A DNA stretch of 60,222 nucleotides from CAYZHM01 sp964478225 (GCA_964478225.1 CAYZHM010000010.1:1-60222); one strand, 5' to 3'; shown: positions 1-8,783, counted from the first letter of the stretch. Program-made: numbers and translations. Notes: a model not told the origin generated them from the letters alone.

Positions 1-55
1 CGAGCTTGTCGGCTATGAAGCCCACCCCCATATCAAAGCCCCCGTCGCGGTTTAA
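1..55 (+). CDS. thyA: Thymidylate synthase, C-terminal end only
   Basis: The frame that opens at base 2 ends with residues ELVGYEAHPHIKAPVAV and a TAA stop at 53-55. ThyA proteins end in a closely similar GYxPHPxIKAPVA(I/V) tail, which closes over the folate/dUMP site. Only 17 codons lie inside the window, so nothing else of the enzyme can be checked. The identification is supported by folA and folB 1-2 kb downstream: thyA and folA are often neighbours because ThyA produces the dihydrofolate that DHFR recycles. Confidence 0.8.
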   Translation, partial: ELVGYEAHPHIKAPVAV

Positions 56-56
56 G

Positions 57-85
57 TTGACATAATTATATATGTCATGGTATCC
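57..85 (+). promoter_or_regulatory. Possible promoter with a palindrome, upstream of the 97-654 gene
   Basis: A perfect -35 box TTGACA (57-62) overlaps a 7-bp inverted repeat, TGACATA (58-64) and TATGTCA (71-77), with a 6-base spacer. The -10 position (80-85, GTATCC) is poor. The palindrome could bind a dimeric repressor, or be the end of a weak hairpin after thyA. Transcription from here would give a nearly leaderless mRNA for the gene starting at 97. Confidence 0.3.
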
Positions 86-96
86 GTCTAACGACC

Positions 97-654
97 ATGA
101 CATTCAAAAGATCTACCACTATCGAAGCAAACGACAGCATTCTGACCCCTTGGGGTCATCTGCAAGCTATCGGCGTTGGCACAACAAAGCCGCAATGGAA
201 AGTTATGTCTGGTGAAAACACAGGGAATGTTTCTTATAAAATCGGCACATCCAAAGACGAATGTATCTGCATATTCCCCTTAAAAGACAAAACCGACAGA
301 GCGCGCATCATCCTTCATGGCGATATCTCACTTATAAGAGGCAACCTAAGCTTTCTTGAAAACTCTGACAGCGAGATCAATCAACTGCTGCAACTACTCG
401 CCAACGTCCAGCTCCGCATAATAAAGCCCGAAGACGCAAAACCTCTCATCTTGGATCTCGCAGAAGCCCTGCACAAAAACTTTGAATTTACGCGCATGCA
501 TCTCCCCTCCATAATCAACTTCGACAAAATTCCCCGCACAGAAAACCGCGCCCCCAAACCCTTAGACGTCTCCCGCGCCATACGCATGGCTCAAATCCTA
601 AAAGAAAAAATCACCGCACAGCAAAACACACCCGAGCCACCTCAACCACTTTAA
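97..654 (+). CDS. Hypothetical protein, 185 aa
   Basis: Not recognised. It is a soluble-looking protein without signal peptide or membrane segment. The N-terminal two thirds are mixed strand/helix and include two cysteines in ECICIF near residue 55. The C-terminal 50 residues are basic and proline-rich, with a helix (SRAIRMAQILKEKI) and a PEPPQPL end. The ATG at 97 follows thyA by 41 bases with no convincing Shine-Dalgarno sequence. csrA follows on the same strand but has its own promoter. The long open frame and codon use resemble its neighbours, so it is probably a real, lineage-restricted gene. Confidence 0.6.
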   Translation: MTFKRSTTIEANDSILTPWGHLQAIGVGTTKPQWKVMSGENTGNVSYKIGTSKDECICIFPLKDKTDRARIILHGDISLIRGNLSFLENSDSEINQLLQLLANVQLRIIKPEDAKPLILDLAEALHKNFEFTRMHLPSIINFDKIPRTENRAPKPLDVSRAIRMAQILKEKITAQQNTPEPPQPL

Positions 655-657
655 CGA

Positions 658-686
658 TTGACATAAACAAAACCTGTCTTTATACA
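658..686 (+). promoter_or_regulatory. Sigma-70-type promoter of csrA
   Basis: TTGACA (658-663), a 17-base spacer and TATACA (681-686) form one of the best promoter matches in the window. Transcription would start near 693, giving a 5' UTR of about 25 bases that contains the csrA ribosome site GGAG (706-709). Confidence 0.65.
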
Positions 687-717
687 ACAATGAAAATCAA
701 CCAATGGAGTATCAAAA

Positions 718-1002
718 ATGCTAGTGCTAAGCAGAACCCGCGATGAAGCAATTATAATTGGCGACAACATTGTTGTTACAGTCGTCGACGTCAGAGGCGA
801 CAAAGTTAAACTGGGTATCGAAGCGCCTCAGGATGTTTCCGTTCACCGCCGTGAAGTCTACGAGGCCATTAAGAAGGAAAACGCGACCGCTCAACGTGCA
901 GCCAGCTTCAATCAACAAGCAGCACACAAAGACATAAACGCCGGTCTTAAGCCAGGCGATCGCGGAACACCTCAATACCCACTGCTTTCGCCGGACCTAT
1001 AA
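718..1002 (+). CDS. csrA: Carbon storage regulator CsrA
   Basis: CsrA is a small dimeric RNA-binding protein that blocks or stabilises mRNAs by binding GGA motifs in loops. The N-terminus MLVLSRTRDEAIIIGDNI, the VVDVRGDKVKLGIEAP core and the SVHRREVYEAI helix are diagnostic. The RNA-contacting residues (L4, R6 and the V-HRREV segment) are present. The family core ends near residue 60; this protein has about 30 extra hydrophilic residues. The last 18 codons lie opposite the conserved C-terminus of the convergent folB gene. SD GGAG and a clear promoter precede it. Confidence 0.95.
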   Translation: MLVLSRTRDEAIIIGDNIVVTVVDVRGDKVKLGIEAPQDVSVHRREVYEAIKKENATAQRAASFNQQAAHKDINAGLKPGDRGTPQYPLLSPDL

Positions 1003-1321
1003 TATCCGGCTTCTGAACGCTCACCTGCGCCGCGCACACCGCGGCGTAGGAAAACGCGATCTCCAATAAATCCTGTGCCAACGTCTCGATCAATTCCACA
1101 TGCACGCGCTTTTCCCATTCCAAAATCCGCGCGCATATCGCGCCATAATCAACAATCGAATTCTCATCCACGTCCGATAAATAATCAGCCTCAACATAAA
1201 GCTTCATCCCGATCAGAACACGCTGCGCCGCTGCCCGCTCCTGCGGCAACAACCCGATGCGCATCATCACCTCAAGCTCCTCAATGACAATGCAAACGTG
1301 ATTTCCGTTTGTGTTTTCCAT
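947..1321 (-). CDS. folB: Dihydroneopterin aldolase family protein
   Basis: FolB converts 7,8-dihydroneopterin to 6-hydroxymethyl-dihydropterin in folate synthesis. The 124-residue length, GLLPQE...RVLIGMKLYV strand, the SIVDYGAI segment, the LIETLAQDLLEIAF helix and the C-terminal KPDIIGPAKAVGIEVFR fit the family; the KP and VG-E-R positions are typical. The open frame extends upstream, but the conserved domain begins at the ATG at 1321, which leaves a 21-base gap to the divergent folA start. The 3' end overlaps csrA tail-to-tail by 56 bases. The FolX/FolB distinction cannot be made by eye. Confidence 0.8.
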   Translation of the reverse strand: MENTNGNHVCIVIEELEVMMRIGLLPQERAAAQRVLIGMKLYVEADYLSDVDENSIVDYGAICARILEWEKRVHVELIETLAQDLLEIAFSYAAVCAAQVSVQKPDIIGPAKAVGIEVFRDRLA

Positions 1322-1342
1322 GCGCCTTTCTATACTACAAAA

Positions 1343-1906
1343 ATGAAAAAAGTAACACTCTCCGCCATAGCCGCCATGGCCGAAAACCGGATCATCGGCA
1401 AAGACAACGCACTCATCTGGCACATCCCCGAGGATCTCAAACATTTCAAACGCACCACCATGGGCAAACCGGTCATCATGGGCCGCAAATCGTTCGAGGC
1501 CCTCGGCAAGCCCCTTCCCGGCCGCCCGCATATCATCATCAGCCGTTCAAGCACGCCCGTTACACTCTCCGGAGCCAGCCACGCCATCACCACCCCCCTC
1601 AAGGAAGAAGGCAATATTTCCCCTCCCTCAGTTTTGCATTATGTAAAATCAATAGACAACGCAATCGCAAAAGCCCGTGAAATCGCAACCGCGCAAAATC
1701 TCGATGAAATCTTCATCACCGGCGGAGGCGAAATCTATAAACAAACCATTGATACCATTGACCGCCTCTACCTTACCGTTATTCATCAGGACTACGATGG
1801 CGATACATATTTCCCCGAATTTGACTGGAATAACTGGCTCATAACCGAGGAAATCCATCACGAGAGTAACCCCGCCTTTACGATTTACACCCTTGATCGC
1901 AAATAA
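1343..1906 (+). CDS. folA: Dihydrofolate reductase
   Basis: Reduces dihydrofolate to tetrahydrofolate with NADPH. Family motifs in order: LSAIAAMAENRIIGKDNALIWHIPEDL (substrate loop with the W-H-I-P-E-D-L acid), FKRTTMGKPVIMGRKSFEALG, PLPGRPHIIISR, and EIFITGGGEIYKQ (NADPH site). The ATG at 1343 is chosen because the conserved domain starts there; 15 extra upstream codons are open but not family-like. At 187 aa it is slightly longer than E. coli FolA because of an insert around residues 75-95. It is divergent from folB and close to thyA, so three linked steps of folate and thymidylate metabolism are clustered. Confidence 0.95.
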   Translation: MKKVTLSAIAAMAENRIIGKDNALIWHIPEDLKHFKRTTMGKPVIMGRKSFEALGKPLPGRPHIIISRSSTPVTLSGASHAITTPLKEEGNISPPSVLHYVKSIDNAIAKAREIATAQNLDEIFITGGGEIYKQTIDTIDRLYLTVIHQDYDGDTYFPEFDWNNWLITEEIHHESNPAFTIYTLDRK

Positions 1907-1909
1907 TAA

Positions 1910-1936
1910 TTGACATAAGCGTAAGAGTTTTATAAC
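1910..1936 (+). promoter_or_regulatory. Possible promoter before the 1978-2531 gene pair
   Basis: TTGACA (1910-1915) and TATAAC (1931-1936) are separated by 15 bases, shorter than the optimal 17. It overlaps the end of folA and would serve the two small genes that follow. Confidence 0.35.
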
Positions 1937-1977
1937 GTCCTTTTCTTATAAAAAAAGAAGCAAAAAAGGATCCTGAA

Positions 1978-2268
1978 ATGGGCAGAGTAAATATCAAAAA
2001 ACCTTTCGCAAGAGTGGCCCAGATCACAGCGGAAGAAATTGAAGTAGTTGAAGAATTTCGTGCAAATCGTGGCCTCCCGCCCAATTCTCACAGCGAAAAA
2101 GGATTTATAAATTGGCTCCGTCTCCAAACAATGACAGGCGTACTAAGCTACGAAATGAAATCTGAGGATATCATTGCCGCTTATGAAAACCAAGCAAGCT
2201 CAACCTCCGGCGCAAATTCCCGCCTCGCAAGGGTCATCCGCGGCAATTCCACATTCAGAAATGACTGA
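1978..2268 (+). CDS. Hypothetical protein, 96 aa
   Basis: Not recognised. It is hydrophilic and probably helical: a basic N-terminus, an acidic helix AEEIEVVEEFRANRG and a second helix GFINWLRLQTM. The C-terminus is basic and serine-rich (SRLARVIRGNS). There is no signal peptide or membrane segment. An AAAGGATC-type ribosome site lies 6 bases before the ATG. The next small gene starts 32 bases later on the same strand, so the two are probably co-transcribed. Confidence 0.55.
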   Translation: MGRVNIKKPFARVAQITAEEIEVVEEFRANRGLPPNSHSEKGFINWLRLQTMTGVLSYEMKSEDIIAAYENQASSTSGANSRLARVIRGNSTFRND

Positions 2269-2300
2269 AATTAAATAATTTTATTGAGGCAGATAAAAAT

Positions 2301-2531
2301 ATGCTCAGAAGATTCAATACAGCAACCAACGGCCTAAGCGCTCTCGAAGAATGGGCCAACGACCACTATCAAAACTCTAACAGAAGAAAAAACGCTTTTC
2401 TCGATTTCGCCAAAGTGGAAATCAACGCTACAGGCAGCAAATTCAGAGCCTATAATGTCGAAAAAATCTATGACAGATACATAGAAGTAAGAGAGTACGA
2501 CATTCCTCCCAAACCATACACCTGCTTCTAA
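2301..2531 (+). CDS. Hypothetical protein, 76 aa
   Basis: Not recognised. It is a short soluble protein with a central charged and aromatic segment (EEWANDHYQNSNRRKNAF) and a C-terminal end PPKPYTCF. GAGG about 12 bases upstream could serve as ribosome site. It follows the 96-aa gene closely and is probably in the same transcript. Confidence 0.5.
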   Translation: MLRRFNTATNGLSALEEWANDHYQNSNRRKNAFLDFAKVEINATGSKFRAYNVEKIYDRYIEVREYDIPPKPYTCF

Positions 2532-2652
2532 AAACCACATTCCTGGTGATATGTTGCACCGCACAGCATAAAATTGCTTAAGCTGCGTTTTTTGCATACT
2601 ATGATAAAAAAAGAACGCATAGTTCTTAATAAACGCGAAAAACAGGGGAAAC

Positions 2653-3180
2653 ATGGGGCTGGGAGCAATGTTTTTTGATAAAGTTACTCATACTTTGCAT
2701 GTCCCATGCGATACAGGTTCTCTTCATCGCGTTAAACAAACCCTGCAAATTTTCCAACAAAAATTAATCGAATCTGGCTTAAAGGCCGACATTAAAACAG
2801 AAGAATGCGGCATAGATATTGAGTTTAATGACGTCGCTTCCGCCATCCAGTTTTATGCATCACAAACAAGCAAAATAACGCCACGCGAATTTGTACAACG
2901 CAATGCCGATCCTGAATGGCTGAGCCGTGCCCAAACTTTTCTGGCGCAAAATGAAATTCCCTATCAATGGCATTATCAAGAAAACAAAGATGGCGTTCTA
3001 ACAAACGACGTCGTTCTCAAGTTTAATTCACCCGTCGGCTATGACTGTTTTAAGAAATTCAACGAACACGGCACATTCAATCCGCCAGTCATCCAACCCA
3101 ACCCCGCTATGACGTCTCCCGCTGAACCACCAATCTACGTTGACCCCATAACAACAAACACACTGCAACCAGCAGCTTAG
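2653..3180 (+). CDS. Hypothetical protein, 175 aa
   Basis: Not recognised. The ATG follows a good SD (AGGGGAA). The first about 85 residues look like a small alpha/beta domain (MFFDKVTHTLHVPCDTGSL, then ADIKTEECGIDIEF); a second segment around WLSRAQTFLAQNEIPYQWHY resembles another such unit. The tail from residue 145 is proline-rich and looks disordered. No signal peptide. It converges on mrp with a 14-base gap. Confidence 0.6.
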   Translation: MGLGAMFFDKVTHTLHVPCDTGSLHRVKQTLQIFQQKLIESGLKADIKTEECGIDIEFNDVASAIQFYASQTSKITPREFVQRNADPEWLSRAQTFLAQNEIPYQWHYQENKDGVLTNDVVLKFNSPVGYDCFKKFNEHGTFNPPVIQPNPAMTSPAEPPIYVDPITTNTLQPAA

Positions 3181-3194
3181 CCAAAACTGGCCTT

Positions 3195-4217
3195 TTAAAA
3201 ATCCGCCAATGTTCTCGTAAATTGCCCTGCAATTTTTGCAAAGATTTCACTCTCGGCCGGCTGCCCCTCGTCCCCACTTTGACGGATGGAAATATCCAGC
3301 GGCACTTCACCCAAAAACGGTACACCCAATTTCTCGGCCTCCGCCTTCGCCCCGCCATGCCCAAAAATATGCTCTTCATGTCCGCAATTTGAACAGACAT
3401 GCGTACTCATATTTTCCACGACGCCTAAAATCGGCACATTCACTTTGCGAAACATCTCGATCCCTTTACGTGCATCAAGCAAAGCAATGTCCTGCGGCGT
3501 CGAAACAATAATCGCCCCCGATAACGGAACCTTCTGCGCCATCGTCAATTGCGCATCGCCTGTTCCCGGCGGCATATCAACAAGCAATACATCCAGCTCC
3601 CCCCAATTCACATCGCGCATCAACTGCACCAACGCCGACTGCACCATAGGCCCGCGCCAAATCAAGGGCGCCTCGGAATCCACCATAAATCCAATCGACA
3701 TCACCTTCACGTCGTACGCATGAAGAGGCTCAATCTTGCCTTCTTCACCGCCCGGCTTTTGCCCCTCCAGCCCCATCATCTTTGGCTGCGACGGTCCGTA
3801 AATATCAGCATCAAGCAATCCAATTTTTTGGCCACTCTTGGCCAAAGAAATAGCAAGATTAGCCGCCACCGTTGATTTCCCAACTCCACCTTTTCCAGAC
3901 GCCACAGCGACAATATGTTTCACGTGACTCAAAAGCCCGGGAATATATTGCGGCGCTTTGCGCGCTGAATTTTCTCCGCCCGTACGCTCCGCCGTCAGCA
4001 CCGCGGTCACTTTCCGTACGCCTGAAATTTTCGCCACCCGCGCTTCCGCATCCTGACGCAACCCTTCCAACTGCGGCCCTCGTTCCGGATCAACTTCGAT
4101 CATAAAAATTACATCGCCCAGATCGGAAATCTGCACACCAGAAATCTTACCCTGCCCCGCCGCAAAAACCGGGCTGAGCACATCCAGAATTTCTTGCTCT
4201 CTAACTCTTGCTTTCAT
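3195..4217 (-). CDS. mrp: Mrp/ApbC-type Fe-S cluster carrier ATPase
   Basis: A P-loop ATPase of the Mrp/ApbC/NBP35 group that carries Fe-S clusters to target proteins in the cytosol. Residues 1-90 form the DUF59/MIP18-like domain. They are followed by the deviant Walker A loop VASGKGGVGKSTVAANLA with the signature lysine, switch residues in LLDADIYGPSQPKMMG, a DMPPGTGDAQLT motif, and the cluster-binding CxxC in VCSNCGHEEHIFGHGG. The ATG at 4217 is preferred to one nine codons upstream because the DUF59 domain starts there; neither has a clear SD. Divergent from hflK. Confidence 0.93.
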   Translation of the reverse strand: MKARVREQEILDVLSPVFAAGQGKISGVQISDLGDVIFMIEVDPERGPQLEGLRQDAEARVAKISGVRKVTAVLTAERTGGENSARKAPQYIPGLLSHVKHIVAVASGKGGVGKSTVAANLAISLAKSGQKIGLLDADIYGPSQPKMMGLEGQKPGGEEGKIEPLHAYDVKVMSIGFMVDSEAPLIWRGPMVQSALVQLMRDVNWGELDVLLVDMPPGTGDAQLTMAQKVPLSGAIIVSTPQDIALLDARKGIEMFRKVNVPILGVVENMSTHVCSNCGHEEHIFGHGGAKAEAEKLGVPFLGEVPLDISIRQSGDEGQPAESEIFAKIAGQFTRTLADF

Positions 4218-4271
4218 GTCCAAAAGAGATATTCTTAAACGCATAAAGTTTCAACAAAATAAAAGGTCACA

Positions 4272-5363
4272 ATGCCCGGCGACAAGCGCAAGAATCCTTG
4301 GGGAAACAACAGCAACGATGATCGCGGCAATCGTCCAGGCTGGGGCGGGCCCTCAGGCGGAGGCAACGAACCACCCGACATCGACGATGTTTTGCGCAAA
4401 GCACAGGAAGGCTTCCGCAACTTCCTACCTGGCGAGAACAAAAGCAGCGGCATAATTTTCATCATATCAGTCCTCATATTAAGCCTCTGGCTTGCGAGTG
4501 GGTTTTATATAGTTAACCCCGGTGAACATGCCGTTATCCAACGTTTCGGCGCTCTATCGCGCACACAAACCGACCCTGGCCTGGGCTATCATTTCCCTGC
4601 CCCGATCGAAACCGACACCATCGTCAACGTCGAACAAATTCAAAAGATGACGATAGGATTCGACGATTACAAAAAAACTGCAATGCCTGAAGAAAGCTGG
4701 ATGCTAACGTCTGACCGCAATATTGTAGATCTCAATCTTGTCATTCAATGGAACATTAAATCTGCCGAAGACTTTCTCTTCCAAATTAAAGAACAGGAAA
4801 GCACCATCAAAAAGGTTGCCGAAAGCGCCATCCGCGAGGTCGTCGGACAAACCGCTATGTTCCCCATTATCACAACCGCCCGGGATGCCGTCGCCAACCG
4901 CACCAAAGATATCATCCAGCGCAATCTTGACGAATACAACTCAGGCGTAAACATCACCCAGGTTTTGATCGATAAGGCCGAAGTTCATCCCGGAGTACAA
5001 TCCGCATTCCAGGACGTACAATCCGCCAAACAAAACGCCGAGGACAAACAAAACCGCGCCAACGAATACCGGAACAAGCTTATTCCCGATGCACGCGGCA
5101 AGGCCTTCCAGCTTAAACAAGAAGCCGAAGGCTACAAACAATCTGCAATCGCCCGCGCAACCGGGGACGCAGATCGTTTTAATGCCATTTATGAAGCATA
5201 CTTAGGCGGCAAAGACGTCACCAAAGAACGCATTTATATAGAGACCATGGAAAGCATTCTCAAAAACGCGCAAAAAATTATTCTGGACAGCAAAGGCGGT
5301 CAAGGCGCGGTGCCTTATCTGCCCCTAAATGAGCTCAACACAAAACCAAAAACTCAGCAATGA
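4272..5363 (+). CDS. hflK: HflK, subunit of the FtsH-modulating membrane complex
   Basis: HflK and HflC form a large cage in the inner membrane that surrounds FtsH and limits its protease activity. A glycine/asparagine-rich N-terminal segment (residues 1-45) precedes one transmembrane helix (about 58-78). The SPFH/band-7 domain follows, with NPGEHAVIQRFGALSRTQTDPGLGYHFPAPIE and LTSDRNIVDLNLVIQW as landmarks, then a long charged coiled coil (QNAEDKQNRANEYRNKL). The length of 363 aa fits. It lies 9 bases before hflC, and degP and miaA follow. Confidence 0.96.
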   Translation: MPGDKRKNPWGNNSNDDRGNRPGWGGPSGGGNEPPDIDDVLRKAQEGFRNFLPGENKSSGIIFIISVLILSLWLASGFYIVNPGEHAVIQRFGALSRTQTDPGLGYHFPAPIETDTIVNVEQIQKMTIGFDDYKKTAMPEESWMLTSDRNIVDLNLVIQWNIKSAEDFLFQIKEQESTIKKVAESAIREVVGQTAMFPIITTARDAVANRTKDIIQRNLDEYNSGVNITQVLIDKAEVHPGVQSAFQDVQSAKQNAEDKQNRANEYRNKLIPDARGKAFQLKQEAEGYKQSAIARATGDADRFNAIYEAYLGGKDVTKERIYIETMESILKNAQKIILDSKGGQGAVPYLPLNELNTKPKTQQ

Positions 5364-5372
5364 TGAACGGCC

Positions 5373-6365
5373 ATGCATAAAATTTTGATGACATTGACAA
5401 CCCTGCTTGCCCTAGCTCTTATCATTGGCTCTCAGGCTTTTTATATCGTGGATCAAACCCAGCAAGGAATTCTTCTGCAATTCGGTAACCCCATAGGCGA
5501 TGTAAAAGGCCCGGGACTGCATCTAAAAATACCGTTTGTACAAAATGTTCAATATTTTGACCGGCATGTCTTGTCCGTCGACCCTCAGCCAGAACAGGTC
5601 GTAATTTCTAGCTCGCTCGTCGACCGCATCAGCCCGGAAGAAAAAGAAGAGACCCCCGCAGAAACTCCGGCAGCGACATCAGAAAAAACTGAATCAGAAG
5701 AAACAGCGAAACCCGTAATTGAAGACGTCAGCGGCGAACCCATCATCGTAGATACGTTTGCACGCTACAAAATTATCGATCCATTGCAATTTTTCAAAAC
5801 ACTACAATCTGCATACAACGCCAATTCCCGCCTGCAAAATATCCTCAACGATGCAACAAGGACTGTGTTGGGGAAAACCACCCTACGGGAACTGCTTTCG
5901 CCGCAACGCGAAGTGGTCATGAAAGAAATTCTAAGCCGGGTGAATAAAAAAATTGAACAAGACAAGCTGGGAATTCAAATCGTCGACATTCGCATTGTGC
6001 GCGCGGACCTCACTTCGGCCTTGCTAACGTCCACAGTCGATCGCATGGTTTCCGAATTAAACCAACGCGCGACAGAAACACGCGCCAAGGGTGATGAAAT
6101 TGCCAAACAAATTCGTTCAAAGGCCGACAAAGAAAGTCAAATTATCCTTGCCGAAGCACAGCGCGATTCACAAATAATACGAGGGGAAGGCGATAAACTC
6201 GCTATCAAAACCTACGCCGACGCGTTCAACAAAGACAAAGAATTTTACGCATTCATCCGTTCGATGGAAGCTTACAAAAACACCTTGTCAGATTCAGAAA
6301 CACGATTAATTCTTTCACCAGAAAGTAATTTTTTTCGTTACTTTCAGGACGGCAGCACCGAATAA
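5373..6365 (+). CDS. hflC: HflC, partner of HflK
   Basis: An N-terminal signal-anchor (TLLALALIIGSQAFYIVDQTQQGILLQFG) and a band-7 domain are diagnostic. A low-complexity insert of glutamate, threonine and proline (about residues 88-115, EEKEETPAETPAATSEKTES) sits inside the domain; HflC proteins often have an insert here, but this one is unusually acidic. The C-terminal half has DIRIVRADL and the coiled coil ending in ILAEAQRDSQIIRGEGD. The acidic loop would lie outside the membrane with the rest of the domain. Confidence 0.95.
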   Translation: MHKILMTLTTLLALALIIGSQAFYIVDQTQQGILLQFGNPIGDVKGPGLHLKIPFVQNVQYFDRHVLSVDPQPEQVVISSSLVDRISPEEKEETPAETPAATSEKTESEETAKPVIEDVSGEPIIVDTFARYKIIDPLQFFKTLQSAYNANSRLQNILNDATRTVLGKTTLRELLSPQREVVMKEILSRVNKKIEQDKLGIQIVDIRIVRADLTSALLTSTVDRMVSELNQRATETRAKGDEIAKQIRSKADKESQIILAEAQRDSQIIRGEGDKLAIKTYADAFNKDKEFYAFIRSMEAYKNTLSDSETRLILSPESNFFRYFQDGSTE

Positions 6366-6407
6366 GGGTCGTCAAGAATTAACAAACAACCAAACATAGG
6401 TACGACG

Positions 6408-7859
6408 ATGAAGAACACATCAAAACTCTTCTTAAACGTGTTTTATTCAACCCTTCTTTTCACGATACTGGTCATCCCGGCACAGGCGCAAAACGCGCCG
6501 CCAAGCCTCGCCGACACAGTGGAAAAATTACTGCCGGCCGTGGTTAACATCTCCTCAACGCAAAAAGTTGACCAACCCCAGGATTTTCCTGAACTGCCAC
6601 AATTCCCTGACGGATCTCCTTTCGAAGATTTCTTTGAAGAATTCATGGATAAGCGCGGCATGGGCCACCCAGCCGTCCCTGCGGCATCGCTTGGTTCCGG
6701 GTTTATCATCGACGCTCAGAACGGCTACATCGTGACCAACAACCATGTTGTGAAAGACGCGCAAGAAGTCCGCGTAACATTGCAAGACGATAAAACTGTC
6801 GACGCGGAAGTCATCGGCACAGACGAAAAAACAGATTTAGCAGTTCTTAAAATCGACCCCAAACACAAACTCACGGCTGTTGATTTCGGCGACAGCGATA
6901 AAATGCGCGTGGGTGACTGGGTGGTTGCGATCGGCAATCCTTTTGGTCTCGGCGGCACAGTAACCGCAGGGATCATCTCCGCCCGCCAGCGCGATATCAA
7001 TTCAGGCCCCTACGATGATTTCATCCAAACCGATGCCTCTATCAACCGCGGAAATTCCGGCGGCCCCATGTTTGATATGAACGGCCATGTCATCGGCATC
7101 AATACGGCAATATTCTCGCCATCCGGCGGCTCGGTCGGGATCGGCTTCGCCATTCCATCCGCCTTGGCCAAACCAGTGATCGATCAGATCATCAAATACG
7201 GCCACACCCGCCGCGGCTGGCTCGGCGTCCGCATCCAACAAGTTACCGATGAAATCGCGGAAAGCCTTGCACTCGGCCACACAAGAGGAGCTCTGATCGC
7301 CAGCATCACACCGGACGGCCCGGCCGAAAAGGCAAAAATCCAGGCCGGAGATATCATCCTTGAATTCAACGGCCACAAGATCGAGCATATGCGCGACCTT
7401 CCACGCATTGTCGCTTCCGCAGAAATCGGCACGGCAGGAGACATTGTCCTATGGCGCGATGGCAAAGAAATCAAAACCAAAGTCACAGTCGGCGAACTTG
7501 AAAAAGCAGAAGAAGACGGCTTATTGGCAACAGGCCCGAAATCACCCGCCGTCGGCACAAAAGTTGACAGCGTCGGCCTGACAATTGAGCCAATGAATGA
7601 CACTCTACGCAACGATTACGGCATCCCGATGACCGTCAACGGCGTTGTCGTTACGGGCGTCGCCGACACGTCGGAAGCCGCGGAAAAAGGCTTGTTAGAG
7701 GGCGATGTCATCGTTGAAATCAACCAACAAGCCATAACCACGCCCCAGGAAGTCATCGACATCCTGGCGAAAGCCCAGAAAGGCGGCCGTGGCTCGGTGC
7801 TCCTGCTCATCAACCGCGCAGGCGATGTGCAGTTCGTGGCGTTGAAGACACAAAAATAG
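6408..7859 (+). CDS. degP: Periplasmic serine protease, DegP/HtrA family
   Basis: A 483-aa Do-like protease that degrades or refolds misfolded periplasmic proteins. It has a signal peptide ending in AQA (residues 1-27) and the catalytic triad His in YIVTNNHVV, Asp in EKTDLAVLKID and Ser in GNSGGPMF. Two PDZ domains follow (about 275-365 and 390-480; GWLGVRIQQVTDEIAESLG-type start and VTGVADTSEAAEKGLLEGDVI). It is the third gene of hflK-hflC-degP, with 42 bases to hflC. Pairing of the FtsH modulator with DegP is common in alphaproteobacteria and fits envelope quality control. Confidence 0.96.
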   Translation: MKNTSKLFLNVFYSTLLFTILVIPAQAQNAPPSLADTVEKLLPAVVNISSTQKVDQPQDFPELPQFPDGSPFEDFFEEFMDKRGMGHPAVPAASLGSGFIIDAQNGYIVTNNHVVKDAQEVRVTLQDDKTVDAEVIGTDEKTDLAVLKIDPKHKLTAVDFGDSDKMRVGDWVVAIGNPFGLGGTVTAGIISARQRDINSGPYDDFIQTDASINRGNSGGPMFDMNGHVIGINTAIFSPSGGSVGIGFAIPSALAKPVIDQIIKYGHTRRGWLGVRIQQVTDEIAESLALGHTRGALIASITPDGPAEKAKIQAGDIILEFNGHKIEHMRDLPRIVASAEIGTAGDIVLWRDGKEIKTKVTVGELEKAEEDGLLATGPKSPAVGTKVDSVGLTIEPMNDTLRNDYGIPMTVNGVVVTGVADTSEAAEKGLLEGDVIVEINQQAITTPQEVIDILAKAQKGGRGSVLLLINRAGDVQFVALKTQK

Positions 7860-7861
7860 GC

Positions 7862-8722
7862 GTGACCAAACACACCATCCATATCGTCTGCGGGCCAACA
7901 GCGAGCGGCAAGTCCGCAGCGGCCATGAAACTGGCCGCGCAAACCAACGGCGTCATTATTAACTGCGACTCCATGCAGCTCTATAACGGCCTGCCGACCC
8001 TGACCGCGCAGCCCACGGCGGAAGACAAAAGCAAAATCCCGCATAAGCTTTACGGCGTTCTTGCTCCGAATGATGTCTGTTCTGCCGGAAACTGGCGGCA
8101 TCTCGTCCTCCCCGTGATCGAGGAAACTCTACAAAACAACCAAACCCCCATCATCTGCGGCGGCACAGGACTATACATAAAAGCCCTTATCGACGGCCTC
8201 TCCCCCATCCCCGACATTCCGGACGAGGTCCGCCAAAAAGTTATCAATTCGTATAATTCCCTAGGCGCAGAAAAATTTTACGCCGAGCTTGAACGCCGCG
8301 ATCCTGTCATGGCAAAACGTTTTCATGCGAACCATAAAGCCCGTCTTATGCGCACAATGGAGGTTCTAGAGCACACCGGAAAGTCCCTCGCCGAATGGCA
8401 AAACGCGCCCCGCATCCCCGCCCCAGAAAATTGGGAATTTGAAATCCACAAAATTATGCCGGAGCGCGAAACCCTTTACCAGCGCTGCAATTCACGCTTC
8501 ATTGAAATGATACAAAACGGAGCGATACAGGAGGCAGAACACTTCGCATCACTCTATCCGCCCACCAAAAACCACATCCCCCTCAACAAAGCGCTCGGCT
8601 ATCCCCAAATTTTGCAGCACCTCAACGGTGATCTGGCTAAAGACGAAATGATAAGCCTCGCCCAGGGCGAAACCCGCCGCTACGCCAAACGCCAAGTCAC
8701 CTGGTTCCGCACCCAGATTTAA
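7862..8722 (+). CDS. miaA: tRNA dimethylallyltransferase MiaA
   Basis: Transfers a dimethylallyl group to N6 of A37 in tRNAs reading codons that start with U. The P-loop GPTASGKSAAAMKLA, the catalytic-loop INCDSMQLYNGLP, the GGTGLYIKAL segment, the DPVMAKRFHANHKARLMRTMEVLEHTG helix and the C-terminal ETRRYAKRQVTWFR are all family signatures. The start is a GTG two bases after the degP stop, so translation is probably coupled. 286 aa, near the usual 300. Confidence 0.95.
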   Translation: MTKHTIHIVCGPTASGKSAAAMKLAAQTNGVIINCDSMQLYNGLPTLTAQPTAEDKSKIPHKLYGVLAPNDVCSAGNWRHLVLPVIEETLQNNQTPIICGGTGLYIKALIDGLSPIPDIPDEVRQKVINSYNSLGAEKFYAELERRDPVMAKRFHANHKARLMRTMEVLEHTGKSLAEWQNAPRIPAPENWEFEIHKIMPERETLYQRCNSRFIEMIQNGAIQEAEHFASLYPPTKNHIPLNKALGYPQILQHLNGDLAKDEMISLAQGETRRYAKRQVTWFRTQI

Positions 8723-8783
8723 GAAAAATCTTGCTTGTCATATTTCAAATCTCTAAAATTTTGGAAAATATAGGAGTCAAAGA

